Of a DNA stretch of 64,000 nt, positions 17,662-25,459 are shown in pieces (position 1 is the first letter of the stretch; each line of letters opens with the position of its first letter). Source of the stretch: Anaerolineae bacterium (GTDB lineage Bacteria > Chloroflexota > Anaerolineae > Aggregatilineales > J027); NCBI GenBank assembly GCA_021463865.1, contig JAJTXY010000004.1:1-64000 (forward strand), given 5' to 3'. A program made the position numbers and the translations under genes. The notes below the pieces were generated by a model. That model worked only from the letters and a program-made list of their open reading frames with translations, was not told where the DNA came from and made no database searches.

Positions 17662-18372
17662 TTAAAGCTGATTACCATGTGTTAGCGGCTTGGGGCGCTT
17701 CAGATATTTGCGCTGCCATTTGGCGAGTGTGCTGAAGCCATGCACCCACGCCGGACTCAACTGCACTTTTTGTTGGGCGGTTCGCAGCGATTCGGCAAAA
17801 CTGCTCACTCCTTCAAACGGCGGCATCAGCAAATTCGCTTGCCCCAATTCATAGGGAATATGGGCATCGGAGCCAACTGTGCCCAAAACGTTATGTTGGG
17901 CAGCGTACTCAGCAGATTTTTCGTTGTCTTCCATATGCAGACAGCGGGCGTTAAATACTTCAATCGCATCCACGAGGCCAATAATCTGATCTAGCCACAC
18001 TTTTTCCCATGCCCCTTTACGATGGCGGTCAAACGGATGCGACACACTGATAAATGCCCCTTGATCGCGCAGGCGTTTAATTGTCTCTTGCGGTGTCAAT
18101 TTGGGCGGGATGGTCTCTTGAACGAAAAACGCCAAAATCTCGCCCTCGGTGGTCATGATTTCTTCACCGGGGATAATCAAATCCGGCTCCAATTTGGCAA
18201 AGGCCAGCGCACCTTCGGCGGTATCGTGGTCGGTAATCACAATTTTATCAATACTCTTGGCCCGACACACCTTCACCACCTGCTTGAAATGCGTTACACA
18301 GTCACGGCTGTAGTGGGTGTGGGAGTGGGTTTCGACTCGCCAAAGTTCGGCAGACGGAGATGTTGTCCCCAT
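17662..18372 (-). CDS. PHP-domain metal-dependent phosphoesterase
   Basis: 236 residues with all PHP metal-binding motifs: THSHTHYS (15-22), VITDHD (45-50), PGEEI (68-72), SVSHPFDRHRKG (109-120) and GTVGSDAHI (164-172). These proteins hydrolyse phosphoesters, for example small-molecule phosphates or nucleotides. It leads the operon with the two GT39 genes, which could suggest a role in processing a phosphorylated carrier or sugar, but that is inference from position only. The ATG at 18372 has AGGAAA upstream. Confidence 0.87.
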   Translation of the reverse strand: MGTTSPSAELWRVETHSHTHYSRDCVTHFKQVVKVCRAKSIDKIVITDHDTAEGALAFAKLEPDLIIPGEEIMTTEGEILAFFVQETIPPKLTPQETIKRLRDQGAFISVSHPFDRHRKGAWEKVWLDQIIGLVDAIEVFNARCLHMEDNEKSAEYAAQHNVLGTVGSDAHIPYELGQANLLMPPFEGVSSFAESLRTAQQKVQLSPAWVHGFSTLAKWQRKYLKRPKPLTHGNQL

Positions 18373-18562
18373 GCAATTGATTTCCTATCACTGGGCAAAT
18401 GGACGCGAGGGAATGTTAGCCGAAAGCCCGCCCCGCGACAAGGGACATCAAGGAATATCCGTCTAAATGAACAGTCGGCGAATAACTTGCCAATTCCACC
18501 ATCCGACAGGACAATAGAATATATAGAGAAAATTTGACCTGCGTAGGGAGCAGCGCCCTGTT

Positions 18563-19471
18563 ATGTATAAAGTCACCGTGACCGTCCCCGCCACTACGAC
18601 CACACTTGGCCCCGGCCTCGGCGTTTTGGGAATGGCCCTTGCGCTGCACACGACTATCGAAATGCAGGTGCGGGCCGATGACCGCCTGCATATCAGCGTA
18701 TTGGGTGAAAGCCGCGATATGTTCCCCACCACCCTTGATAATCCGGTGCTGCGAGCGGCCATGCACGTCTTTCAACATTTTGAGGTCGCACCCGCTGGCT
18801 TACAAATTGATATTCTCAGCCAAATCCCGTGGCACATGGGTTTGGGGGCACATCCTGCTGCGATATTGGGGGGCATCCTTGCGGCCAATAATCTGGTCAA
18901 TGGCAACCTGACCAACGACCAAATTCTGGATATCGCATACAGCATGGGGGCAGGGTATGAAAATACGACCAGTGCCATGCGCGGCGGGGTCAGCATCTCG
19001 AGCCGGATTGACGCTCATCATGTGGCCCATCGCAGTGTGGATACTGTGCCATTGCGGGTGGTGATTGTTGCGCCAGAAGTGCCCAACTATCCGACACGAT
19101 TGGATAACCTGCCCCCCTATACCCTCATCCACGATGAAATTTCGCATATCGGGCAGACGGCCCTATTGATTGAGGCGTTACGGGCAGGTGATTATCGTCT
19201 GATGAAGCAGGTCATGAAAAATCATGTCCACCAGACTGCCCGCACCGCCCATATCCCCGGTTATGCCGCCGCCGCCGAAGCCGCCCATTCCGCCGGGGCC
19301 GTCGCGGTGATTCTGGCCGGAAGCGGGCCAGCCGTGCTCGCCGTTGCCGAATCGCACCACACCCAAATCGCGGAAGTGATGGTCTCGGCGTTTCAGGAGG
19401 AAGGGTTGGAGGCGCGGCAGTGGATTCTTGGCGTGGATCGGCAGGGTGTGACAATTAGCGTGGTGGAATGA
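18563..19471 (+). CDS. homoserine kinase-like GHMP kinase with divergent motifs
   Basis: 302 residues that align with ThrB throughout. Motif 1 reads PATTTTLGPGLGVLG (9-23; usual PATSANLGPGFDSLG), motif 2 IPWHMGLGAHPAA (88-100; usual GLGSSAA), motif 3 LAGSGPAVLA (251-260), and the ThrB-like KNHVHQTAR is present at 219-227. The Ser-Ser of the phosphate loop and the Phe-Asp of motif 1 are lost. Homoserine kinase makes O-phosphohomoserine for threonine synthesis; here a changed substrate or weak activity is possible. No other threonine genes are nearby. The last codons overlap an ATG of the next frame. Confidence 0.65.
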   Translation: MYKVTVTVPATTTTLGPGLGVLGMALALHTTIEMQVRADDRLHISVLGESRDMFPTTLDNPVLRAAMHVFQHFEVAPAGLQIDILSQIPWHMGLGAHPAAILGGILAANNLVNGNLTNDQILDIAYSMGAGYENTTSAMRGGVSISSRIDAHHVAHRSVDTVPLRVVIVAPEVPNYPTRLDNLPPYTLIHDEISHIGQTALLIEALRAGDYRLMKQVMKNHVHQTARTAHIPGYAAAAEAAHSAGAVAVILAGSGPAVLAVAESHHTQIAEVMVSAFQEEGLEARQWILGVDRQGVTISVVE

Positions 19472-19489
19472 GAAAGCGTGCAAAAAAAC

Positions 19490-19586
19490 ATCCCCACCCC
19501 CAACCCCTCCCCACTGAGTGGAGAGGGGTTTTAATAGGCCGTTTTGCTCCCCCTCTCCAACAGGCGAGGGGGTTGGGGGGTGAGGT
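19490..19586. repeat. REP-like nested palindrome
   Basis: A long imperfect inverted repeat. The outer arms are C-rich tccccacccccaacccc (19491-19507) and its G-rich counterpart in 19568-19585; an inner pair, ctcc/ggag, surrounds cactgagt. Such elements are common as scattered intergenic repeats in many bacteria. It lies between the homoserine kinase gene and the lipoprotein gene and is read through in the frame of the latter, giving a low-quality HPHPQPLPTEWRG-like peptide that is probably not translated. Confidence 0.65.
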
Positions 19587-20826
19587 AAATAAAATCATCT
19601 TTCTCGCCGTGCTTTTCCTCCTCACCCTGACCGCCTGCCAGACGGAAAATCCACCCCCCACCCTGAATGTGCAGGCCGTGACCGCCAGCCGTATCACACC
19701 GACACCTGCTACCCCGACGCCGACCATCGAACCTTTGCCTACACCCAATCTGCCGACCTGTGACCCCACGCAAGTGGCGGAATTATTGGCGGGGATGCCA
19801 GCTTATGAACCAAGCGAAGGGGCATTTATCGAACTGGCGGATCATCAATTGATATTGGATAAGACCCCCTTTGTCATACGCGGTGTCAGTTATTACCCTG
19901 CCGAATACCCCTTTTGGCGATTTTTGCAGGCCGACAGCGCCACCATTGAAGCCGATTTGGATACGATTGCCGCCGCTGGCCTCAATACCATTCGTATTTT
20001 CATCTGGAACGAGCCGCTGTTTACCTGTCCGGGTAATGGGGCTGTGCCACTCGCGCCGCAATTTGAACGCCTAGACCAGATTATCCGGGCCGCTGCCAAT
20101 CGTGGCCTGCATGTAATTGTCACCCTACATGAACAACCCGACATCACCGCCCCACCCCTCTATGACAATCCGCCCCCCATTCCCGCGCAAACGGCTTATA
20201 TTGTGCAAAGGTATAAAGATGAACCCGCGATTCTGGCGTGGGATGTGCGCGATGCCGGGGATGCCGATTATCAAGGCGGCACGATTGGCGGGGTTCCGCG
20301 TGAAGCCCAATTTGAACGGGCGGCGGTGTTGGATTGGCTGTTCCGTGCCTCAACTGCGATTCGGGCGATTGACGAAAATCATCTCATTACGGCGGGCTGG
20401 TATACCGATAATGTGGCGACGGCGGCGGCGGTGGATTTTGTGAGTTTTCAATTTTGGGGCGAACCCGGCACGCTGGAAGACCGCATTACCCAACTGCGCC
20501 AGCAAACCGATAAACCCCTGCTGCTGATGGGCATCGGCTATGAATCGCAGACGCGCAACGAAAGCCAACAATCTTCGGCCCTGCGCGAAGGCTTGCAATC
20601 AGCCGAACGGGGGGTCGAATTTGCGGGGCTGATTGGGTGGGTGATCTGGACGGCATTTGATTTTGAGCCGGGAAGCGCCTGTGATGTCGCGGCGTGTGTG
20701 GAAAATGAGGAAGGGCAGCCGGATGCACGGCATTTTTATGGCATTTGGCGGCAAGACCGTTCACGCAAGCCCGCCGCCAATGTGATTGAGGTGATGAGTC
20801 AGCCTACTCCAAAAGAAAACCCATAG
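19573..20826 (+). CDS. glycoside-hydrolase-like lipoprotein (TIM-barrel)
   Basis: From the TTG at 19573 the product is 417 residues with a good type II signal peptide and lipobox LTAC (C22). A Thr/Pro linker is followed by a TIM barrel like GH5 or GH2: GVSYYPAEYPFWRF, GLNTIRIFIWNEPLF, GLHVIVTLHEQPD, then YKDEPAILAWDVRDAGD and MGIGYESQT. The acid/base position (usual NE after W-D) reads DA, whereas a Glu in GYES may serve as nucleophile. The open frame also extends to an ATG at 19468 overlapping the kinase stop, but that part is only the REP repeat. Catalytic activity is uncertain. Confidence 0.7.
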   Translation: MGGEVNKIIFLAVLFLLTLTACQTENPPPTLNVQAVTASRITPTPATPTPTIEPLPTPNLPTCDPTQVAELLAGMPAYEPSEGAFIELADHQLILDKTPFVIRGVSYYPAEYPFWRFLQADSATIEADLDTIAAAGLNTIRIFIWNEPLFTCPGNGAVPLAPQFERLDQIIRAAANRGLHVIVTLHEQPDITAPPLYDNPPPIPAQTAYIVQRYKDEPAILAWDVRDAGDADYQGGTIGGVPREAQFERAAVLDWLFRASTAIRAIDENHLITAGWYTDNVATAAAVDFVSFQFWGEPGTLEDRITQLRQQTDKPLLLMGIGYESQTRNESQQSSALREGLQSAERGVEFAGLIGWVIWTAFDFEPGSACDVAACVENEEGQPDARHFYGIWRQDRSRKPAANVIEVMSQPTPKENP

Positions 20827-20844
20827 GAGAATTTAGGAGAATTT
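20825..20844 (+). repeat. direct repeat aggagaattt x2
   Basis: The ten bases aggagaattt occur twice in tandem, the second copy forming the ribosome site for the GTG at 20848. It marks the left edge of the first accessory cassette. Confidence 0.6.
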
Positions 20845-20847
20845 GTT

Positions 20848-21270
20848 GTGGGGTATATCAAAGACGAAGTTCTTGCAGCGGCAAATCGAATAGATGCTGA
20901 AATTTCGGAGTTATCTGAATTGGAGGGAAGGCTTATTCGTCAACAAATCATCACGAAATATGTTTCCCACGAAAATCCTCATTGGCTTTGGGAATACTTT
21001 ATAGGTCATTCTTTAGTAAGGAATCGGGATGCTTGGAAATGGATTTCGGAGTTCATTGATGACCAAATCTGTATCCTGTTCTTCAATGAAATTGATGATA
21101 CTGCAATGTTTCGTTTATCTAGTGGACACCTGCTCGTCAAGTTACTTAGTGAATGCTTTCTCTTTGAGTTCTATGTAACTAACGAGCATCTTGATTACCT
21201 ACTCTGTGAAAATCACCATGATATTTTTTACGCACTTGGAACTGCGAAAGAATGGCTAGACAAAAAGTAA
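20848..21270 (+). CDS. hypothetical protein, first accessory cassette
   Basis: 140 residues, acidic and soluble, rich in Leu, Glu, Phe and His, with WLWEYFIGHSLVRNRDAWKWI and an acidic DDQICILFFNEIDDTAMF segment. Base use is clearly lower in GC than in the flanking genes. The start is GTG with AGGAGA 8 bases upstream. The size and composition are like those of small immunity proteins, but I do not recognise a family. It is the first of two gene cassettes placed side by side (see the scar at 21325-21456). Confidence 0.6.
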   Translation: MGYIKDEVLAAANRIDAEISELSELEGRLIRQQIITKYVSHENPHWLWEYFIGHSLVRNRDAWKWISEFIDDQICILFFNEIDDTAMFRLSSGHLLVKLLSECFLFEFYVTNEHLDYLLCENHHDIFYALGTAKEWLDKK

Positions 21271-21271
21271 T

Positions 21272-21313
21272 GGAGATGAAAAACAGTCAATCATAGGGAC
21301 GTTCTTCATCTCC
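21272..21313. terminator. hairpin after the first cassette gene
   Basis: A nine-base-pair perfect inverted repeat (ggagatgaa and ttcatctcc, the latter at 21305-21313) just after the stop codon, with a 24-base loop and no T-run. It may stabilise or end the transcript. Confidence 0.4.
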
Positions 21314-21324
21314 GAAAATCAAGC

Positions 21325-21364
21325 TCTTATTCAATCCTCCGGCACGATCCTCAAAATCGCCATG
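21325..21364 (-). pseudogene. duplicated 3' end of a homologue of the gene at 22566
   Basis: Read on the minus strand this is the last ten codons of a second copy of the 22566-23582 gene: MAILRIVPED then a stop, against MAILRIVPEE in the intact gene. The nucleotide match to 22564-22599 is close, with substitutions and a short indel near the stop. It is joined directly to the glycosidase-like fragment that follows. Confidence 0.7.
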
Positions 21365-21456
21365 CGCGGCATTTTTATGGCATTTGGCGGCAAGACCGTT
21401 CCCGCAAGCCTGCCGCCAATGTGATTGAGGTGATGAGTCAGTCTATTTCTAATTGA
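21362..21456 (+). pseudogene. duplicated 3' end of a homologue of the glycosidase-like lipoprotein gene
   Basis: About 80 bases match 20725-20802, the end of the intact lipoprotein gene. In the same frame it reads ARHFYGIWRQDRS, then RKPAANVIEVMSQ, with only synonymous differences (TCC for TCA, CCT for CCC). It then ends differently (SISN stop, where the intact gene has PTPKENP). Synonymous change suggests it came from a divergent working homologue, not from a decaying recent copy. Confidence 0.75.
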
Positions 21457-22495
21457 CCAGCCAATGCGATTGGCTTATGAAGTAGTGTAGGGTGTGGAGA
21501 AGCAAAAAGCATCGTATTGAATTTGCCTCCGTTCCGTAGTTCAAATCTTCTTCATGCAAAACAAGATGCCTGTTAAGAATAGGTCTCCTCGGTGTCCGGC
21601 GAGTATTGAGAAAGACATATTCTTGGATCAGATAACTCGTCAGCCTCAACAGAACAAAATCGAGCTTATGTCCGATATAACGTTCTTCAAGCCGCTGGAA
21701 GGCACCCCAAGCACTTAGCTCCTGTTTGGGACTTATACTGTTAGCAAATCCAAAACTTATGGCATCTATCATTGAAAGCATTCTATGAACGCTAAGATCA
21801 TACCAACCCATTTTATGGGCTTCAACAACCTGTTGTATAGCTTGTTTTCGACGAGTAAAGTAAGGGTTGTTCCATCCATCAATCAACTCACATAGTCGTT
21901 GGAAATTGTTCTCCCTAAACCAGTTACAATAAAATTCATCAATCTGTGCTTGTGATGGGTTCTGATCGAGCAAAAGAGCCAAAGAGTCTTCAAATTCCTG
22001 TGGCAAACTTGGCACGAGAAACCATTCATACATACGAATAAGATATCCGCCCTCAGCGGAGATGGTATGGGATATGAGTTCATCAAGGTTTTCAACCCCA
22101 AGAATAGATGGAATTTGATTTCTTAAAACATCAAACGCCCCTGTCACATTTTGGAGTGCGTTGTGCGCCGAAAAGATGTTGGCAAATATACTTAGATTTG
22201 AACCCAAAGATTTCTCAAAGCCTGAAGTAAATAGCCCAGCAACAGATGACAATGTTGTGTCATAACCCCATTCAACCAAACCTATCAGAGTTGGCGAGTA
22301 ACCAAAATCTATACTTGGAGGATTGACCCAAGCTGATCCAACAGAAGTATCTATCCCTACCAGAGCATTTATCCCCCAATTAGGAACCTCTCCAAGACAG
22401 GTTGAGAAACTAGACATTTCCGCGAAAACACTGGACACACCAGATATTGCTTTTAGTGTCTCACTGTCAATATTTGCGAAAAATTCGTCGTTCAT
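21449..22495 (-). CDS. hypothetical protein, second accessory cassette; possible HEPN-like
   Basis: 348 residues, low GC. The first half is Ser/Gly/Asn-rich. The second half is helical and ends with RRPILNRHLVLHEEDLNYGT and NSIRCFLLLHTLHYF. NRHLVLH (308-314) fits the R-x4-H motif of HEPN ribonuclease-like domains (R309, H314), and a NRH-x-x-LH plus NS-x-R-x-x-LLL pattern occurs in proteins annotated as abortive-infection-like. That is from memory and unverified. The stop lies within the duplicated tail of the lipoprotein gene, and the ATG at 22495 sits next to an inverted repeat. Confidence 0.55.
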   Translation of the reverse strand: MNDEFFANIDSETLKAISGVSSVFAEMSSFSTCLGEVPNWGINALVGIDTSVGSAWVNPPSIDFGYSPTLIGLVEWGYDTTLSSVAGLFTSGFEKSLGSNLSIFANIFSAHNALQNVTGAFDVLRNQIPSILGVENLDELISHTISAEGGYLIRMYEWFLVPSLPQEFEDSLALLLDQNPSQAQIDEFYCNWFRENNFQRLCELIDGWNNPYFTRRKQAIQQVVEAHKMGWYDLSVHRMLSMIDAISFGFANSISPKQELSAWGAFQRLEERYIGHKLDFVLLRLTSYLIQEYVFLNTRRTPRRPILNRHLVLHEEDLNYGTEANSIRCFLLLHTLHYFISQSHWLVN

Positions 22496-22501
22496 AGAAA
22501 T

Positions 22502-22557
22502 TTTCCCAATACTCTAAAGAGAACATGCGCTCTATTTTATCATAGAATATTGGGAAA
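22502..22557. repeat. 10-base inverted repeat enclosing the promoter region of the second cassette gene
   Basis: The arms tttcccaata (22502-22511) and tattgggaaa (22548-22557) are perfect complements with 36 AT-rich bases between them. They lie between the start of the gene at 22495 and the end of the gene at 22566. They could be an operator pair, a cassette boundary or a terminator for the gene from 23582. Confidence 0.5.
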
Positions 22558-22565
22558 TCTCAATC

Positions 22566-23582
22566 TTATTCTTCTGGCACGATCCTCAAAATCGCCATGT
22601 CGCCATGCACGCCGACCAGCGACACATCAAAACGGCCCAAGTCGAAAATTTGCCCATGCCGCAACGTCACCGTTTTGACTTTGGGGGAGAGGAACATCAC
22701 CTGCACTTCGCCGGGGCGCATCTTTAACAATTTCACCCCCACCGGGCCATGATTTTTCGATTCCCCGACCTTGATAATCACCTCATGCGGGTCGGCTTTG
22801 GCTTGGTCAAGGCGCGTCTGTGAAATCTGGACATCGCCGGACACATGGGCATCCACCGGAATGCCATCAGCGACGACCTGTGGGGTTTCGTCAATAATTT
22901 CTTTGGGTTTGCCTTCGACCAAGCTGATGCCATAGGCCTGATACCAGCCGTTATAGAGATCATAGCTGGTCACGATGACGCGGTAATCTTCCCAACGTTC
23001 ATAATCGCCATCCAGCTTGACCTGCCATTCTTCCTCCTCGCCATTGCCAATCTTGCCGACCAGCATGGCGTGACGTGGTTTTTTATAAGCCCGTGTGCCT
23101 TCCTCAATGCGTTCGCCTATCCGTAGGCGCAGCTTGCCAAATTGCACCACGTCTTGGTTGTTGTAGACCAGCGGACGGTCATTCACGATGTCGTATTGGC
23201 GCACCAGCATAAAATCATAGACCTTATCACGTTCCGGTTGGCTCACTTCTAGCGATTGATCGCCCCAGCGCACATCAAACACGGCTTCCATAATGCCATC
23301 TTCGGGGGTCTTATCTTTGCCACGTCCAAATATCCCCCGACGGCGTTTTTCATCTTTGACGTTGACATCCACATAGCGGTTGATGAAGGTATAGCCCTCA
23401 ACGGTGGCAGCGGCGGCAACCGGCACTTTGAGATATTTCATGCCATCTGGTGCTTGAATTTCGATTTCCGCCACATCGCCTTTGATGGTCTGCAAACCCA
23501 CTTGAAGATGCCCGACCTTGACGGGTTGATAATTCTTGGCGAGATCAAGGCTGCGGGTCAGTGAAATCACAGCGTATTCCAT
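22566..23582 (-). CDS. hypothetical cytoplasmic beta-rich protein
   Basis: 338 residues, hydrophilic, without signal peptide or membrane helix. It is beta-rich and charged: segments such as VAEIEIQAPDGMKYLKVPV, a basic RRRGIFGRGKDK near 80-91, and a C-terminal repeat of short strands (VKTVTLRHGQIFDLGRFDVSLVGVHG). No catalytic motif is seen and I do not recognise the family. A second, divergent copy of its 3' end lies at 21325. It ends convergently with the accessory cassette spot. Confidence 0.75.
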   Translation of the reverse strand: MEYAVISLTRSLDLAKNYQPVKVGHLQVGLQTIKGDVAEIEIQAPDGMKYLKVPVAAAATVEGYTFINRYVDVNVKDEKRRRGIFGRGKDKTPEDGIMEAVFDVRWGDQSLEVSQPERDKVYDFMLVRQYDIVNDRPLVYNNQDVVQFGKLRLRIGERIEEGTRAYKKPRHAMLVGKIGNGEEEEWQVKLDGDYERWEDYRVIVTSYDLYNGWYQAYGISLVEGKPKEIIDETPQVVADGIPVDAHVSGDVQISQTRLDQAKADPHEVIIKVGESKNHGPVGVKLLKMRPGEVQVMFLSPKVKTVTLRHGQIFDLGRFDVSLVGVHGDMAILRIVPEE

Positions 23583-23744
23583 GAGAATTGCTCCCTATTC
23601 CAGTTGTTTTGAGATCGAGACAGAGCAGCGGCCCAGCCTACATGTATTAACTATACAGGACAGCCGTTTTTGGGGGCAAGCGGAGCAGGTCTATACAAAG
23701 TTCACAATGACCGGAATTTGCTGTATTTACCCTGCGTAGAGCTA

Positions 23745-23774
23745 TTGCATGGCGTCCAAAAATTATGATACTAT
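23745..23774 (+). promoter_or_regulatory. candidate promoter of the cold-shock gene
   Basis: TTGCAT at 23745-23750 and TACTAT at 23769-23774 with 18 bases between. This would give a 5' leader of about 55-60 bases ahead of the cold-shock start, typical in kind for csp genes. It is a match by eye only. Confidence 0.35.
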
Positions 23775-23837
23775 TATCAAGTCTTTGTTTTACGTTTTGG
23801 TTTTGGCTCGTATGAGCAGAAAGATAAGCACTAAAGT

Positions 23838-24053
23838 ATGTCGCAAAATACAGTGACGGGTGTTGTGAAGTGGTTCAACAGCACCAAAGGCTACGGGTTT
23901 ATTCAGGCCGATGGGCAGGAAAAAGATATTTTCGTGCACTATTCGGGCATCACAGGCTCTGGCTACCGTAACCTCGAAGAGGGGGATAAAGTCGAATTTA
24001 TCATTACTCAAGGTGAACGCGGCCTTCAAGCCCAAGACGTCCGCAAAGTCTAA
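23838..24053 (+). CDS. cold-shock protein
   Basis: 71 residues, a single CspA-type OB fold that binds single-stranded RNA/DNA. RNP1 is KGYGFIQ (17-23) and RNP2 is DIFVHYSG, with the N-terminal GVVKWFNSTKGYG block. Length is normal for the family (about 67-70). It is a single gene with its own promoter region and a strong terminator. A role in RNA unwinding in cold or in growth is known for the family; here it is inferred. Confidence 0.95.
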   Translation: MSQNTVTGVVKWFNSTKGYGFIQADGQEKDIFVHYSGITGSGYRNLEEGDKVEFIITQGERGLQAQDVRKV

Positions 24054-24071
24054 ATTATAATTGAACATAAA

Positions 24072-24103
24072 GACGGGGGCCTCCAACACCCCCGTTTTTT
24101 TCT
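24072..24103 (+). terminator. rho-independent terminator of the cold-shock gene
   Basis: The stem acgggggc/acccccgt with loop ctccaac or similar, followed by seven T bases. A strong terminator 20 bases after the stop codon. Confidence 0.85.
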
Positions 24104-24212
24104 CGGCATCTCCCTCACCCCCACGCCAGACAATCATCAGCCAATCGTACCCTGCATAATTCTCAAGTCTGTGCGATAATTCACGCCCTAAACCGGAGGA
24201 GACTGTACTGGT

Positions 24213-25397
24213 ATGTTGAACCTGAAATTGAAATTAAGTGTGCTGAGTTTTGCTGCATTGGTGGTTTTATTGGTCATCAGTTCGATATTTTTTAGTCTAC
24301 CCAAGCGCACCAATGCCCAAGATGGCAGCACCCCGACCCCATCTATGACCCCGGTGCTCGATCCCGATCTGCCCACCAGCTATCGCGTCGAAAAGGTCTT
24401 GGATGCAAGCTGGCCGATTGCACTGGCATGGGCACCGGACGGTACGCTGTTTTTCACCGAGCGCTTTACGGGTTATTTGCGCCGTGTGTCTCCCGACGGC
24501 CTCCTGCAATCCGACCCAGTGTGGACGTTCCCCGTTTCTACCGATGGTGAACGTGGGTTGCTGGGGGTGGCGGTCTCACCCGATTACGAGACCAGCGGAT
24601 ATGTGTATGTTTATTACACCCGTGTCCCCGGCGATGGCTTCAATGTCCCGGTTAATCGCATTGCCCGTCTCAAAGTGGATGCGGATGGCAAAGGGAGTAC
24701 CCCGGAAGTGATGCTGAATATCCCGCTGACCACCAACAATCTATGGCATCAAGGCGGCAATATTCATTTTGGGCCGGATGGAATGCTCTATCTGGCAATT
24801 GGCGAATATTACATCCCCTCCAATGCTCAAAATGTGGATGTCATCCCCGGCAAAATCAACCGTTTCCAAGTCACCGATGAGGGCCTCATTGCTGCCCCCG
24901 GTAATCCTTTTGGGACGGCGACCTATGCCTATGGGATTCGCAACACCTTCGATTTCGACTTTGACCCCTATATGTTTGAGGTAACGGGGCAGATTTTTGG
25001 GGCGGACAATGGGCCGGATTGTGATGATGAACTCAATTTGATTGTGCCGGGGGGCAATTATGGCTGGCGCGATGGTTATCCCTGTGATGATACCAACCCG
25101 CTGAATCCCGAAAAATACATTTATCCCATCTGGTCTATCACGCCGACTGAGGCTCCAACGGGGGTCGCCGTGTATACCGGATGGCAAATTCCCGAATGGC
25201 GCGGTCAGGTGTTCTTCTGCGCATGGAAAACAGGCAAGATGCGCCGTGTGATTTTGGATGCAGGGCGTTCGCGCCTTTCCGCCGTTCGTGATGTAGATTT
25301 ACAAGGGCAGTCCTGCACCATTGAGGTCGAAAATGGGCCAGATGGCGCATTGTATTTCACAAATCAATACGGCATATTCCGAATTGTGCTACAGTAA
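24213..25397 (+). CDS. PQQ-dependent sugar dehydrogenase family protein
   Basis: 394 residues: signal peptide (residues about 1-36, ending in RTNAQDG), Thr/Pro linker, then a six-bladed beta-propeller of the soluble glucose/sorbosone dehydrogenase family. Landmarks are WPIALAWAPDGTLFFTER, ERGLLGVAVSPDY, the HQGGNIHFGPDGMLYLAIGE block, YAYGIRN and FGADNGPDCDDELNLIVPGGNYGW with its metal-binding acidic residues. These enzymes oxidise sugars outside the membrane using PQQ. No PQQ biosynthesis gene is nearby. The ATG has GGAGGAG 10 bases upstream. Confidence 0.88.
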   Translation: MLNLKLKLSVLSFAALVVLLVISSIFFSLPKRTNAQDGSTPTPSMTPVLDPDLPTSYRVEKVLDASWPIALAWAPDGTLFFTERFTGYLRRVSPDGLLQSDPVWTFPVSTDGERGLLGVAVSPDYETSGYVYVYYTRVPGDGFNVPVNRIARLKVDADGKGSTPEVMLNIPLTTNNLWHQGGNIHFGPDGMLYLAIGEYYIPSNAQNVDVIPGKINRFQVTDEGLIAAPGNPFGTATYAYGIRNTFDFDFDPYMFEVTGQIFGADNGPDCDDELNLIVPGGNYGWRDGYPCDDTNPLNPEKYIYPIWSITPTEAPTGVAVYTGWQIPEWRGQVFFCAWKTGKMRRVILDAGRSRLSAVRDVDLQGQSCTIEVENGPDGALYFTNQYGIFRIVLQ

Positions 25398-25459
25398 GCA
25401 AGACGTAATGTTTGATGGCTATGCTTAAGGGACAACGTTTTAGTTGAGTGGGTATTTTT

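Noticed and set aside
24104-24130. C-rich ctccctcacccccacgcc after the cold-shock terminator as another REP copy
   Set aside because: It shares only base composition with the REP-like element at 19490; no matching second arm.
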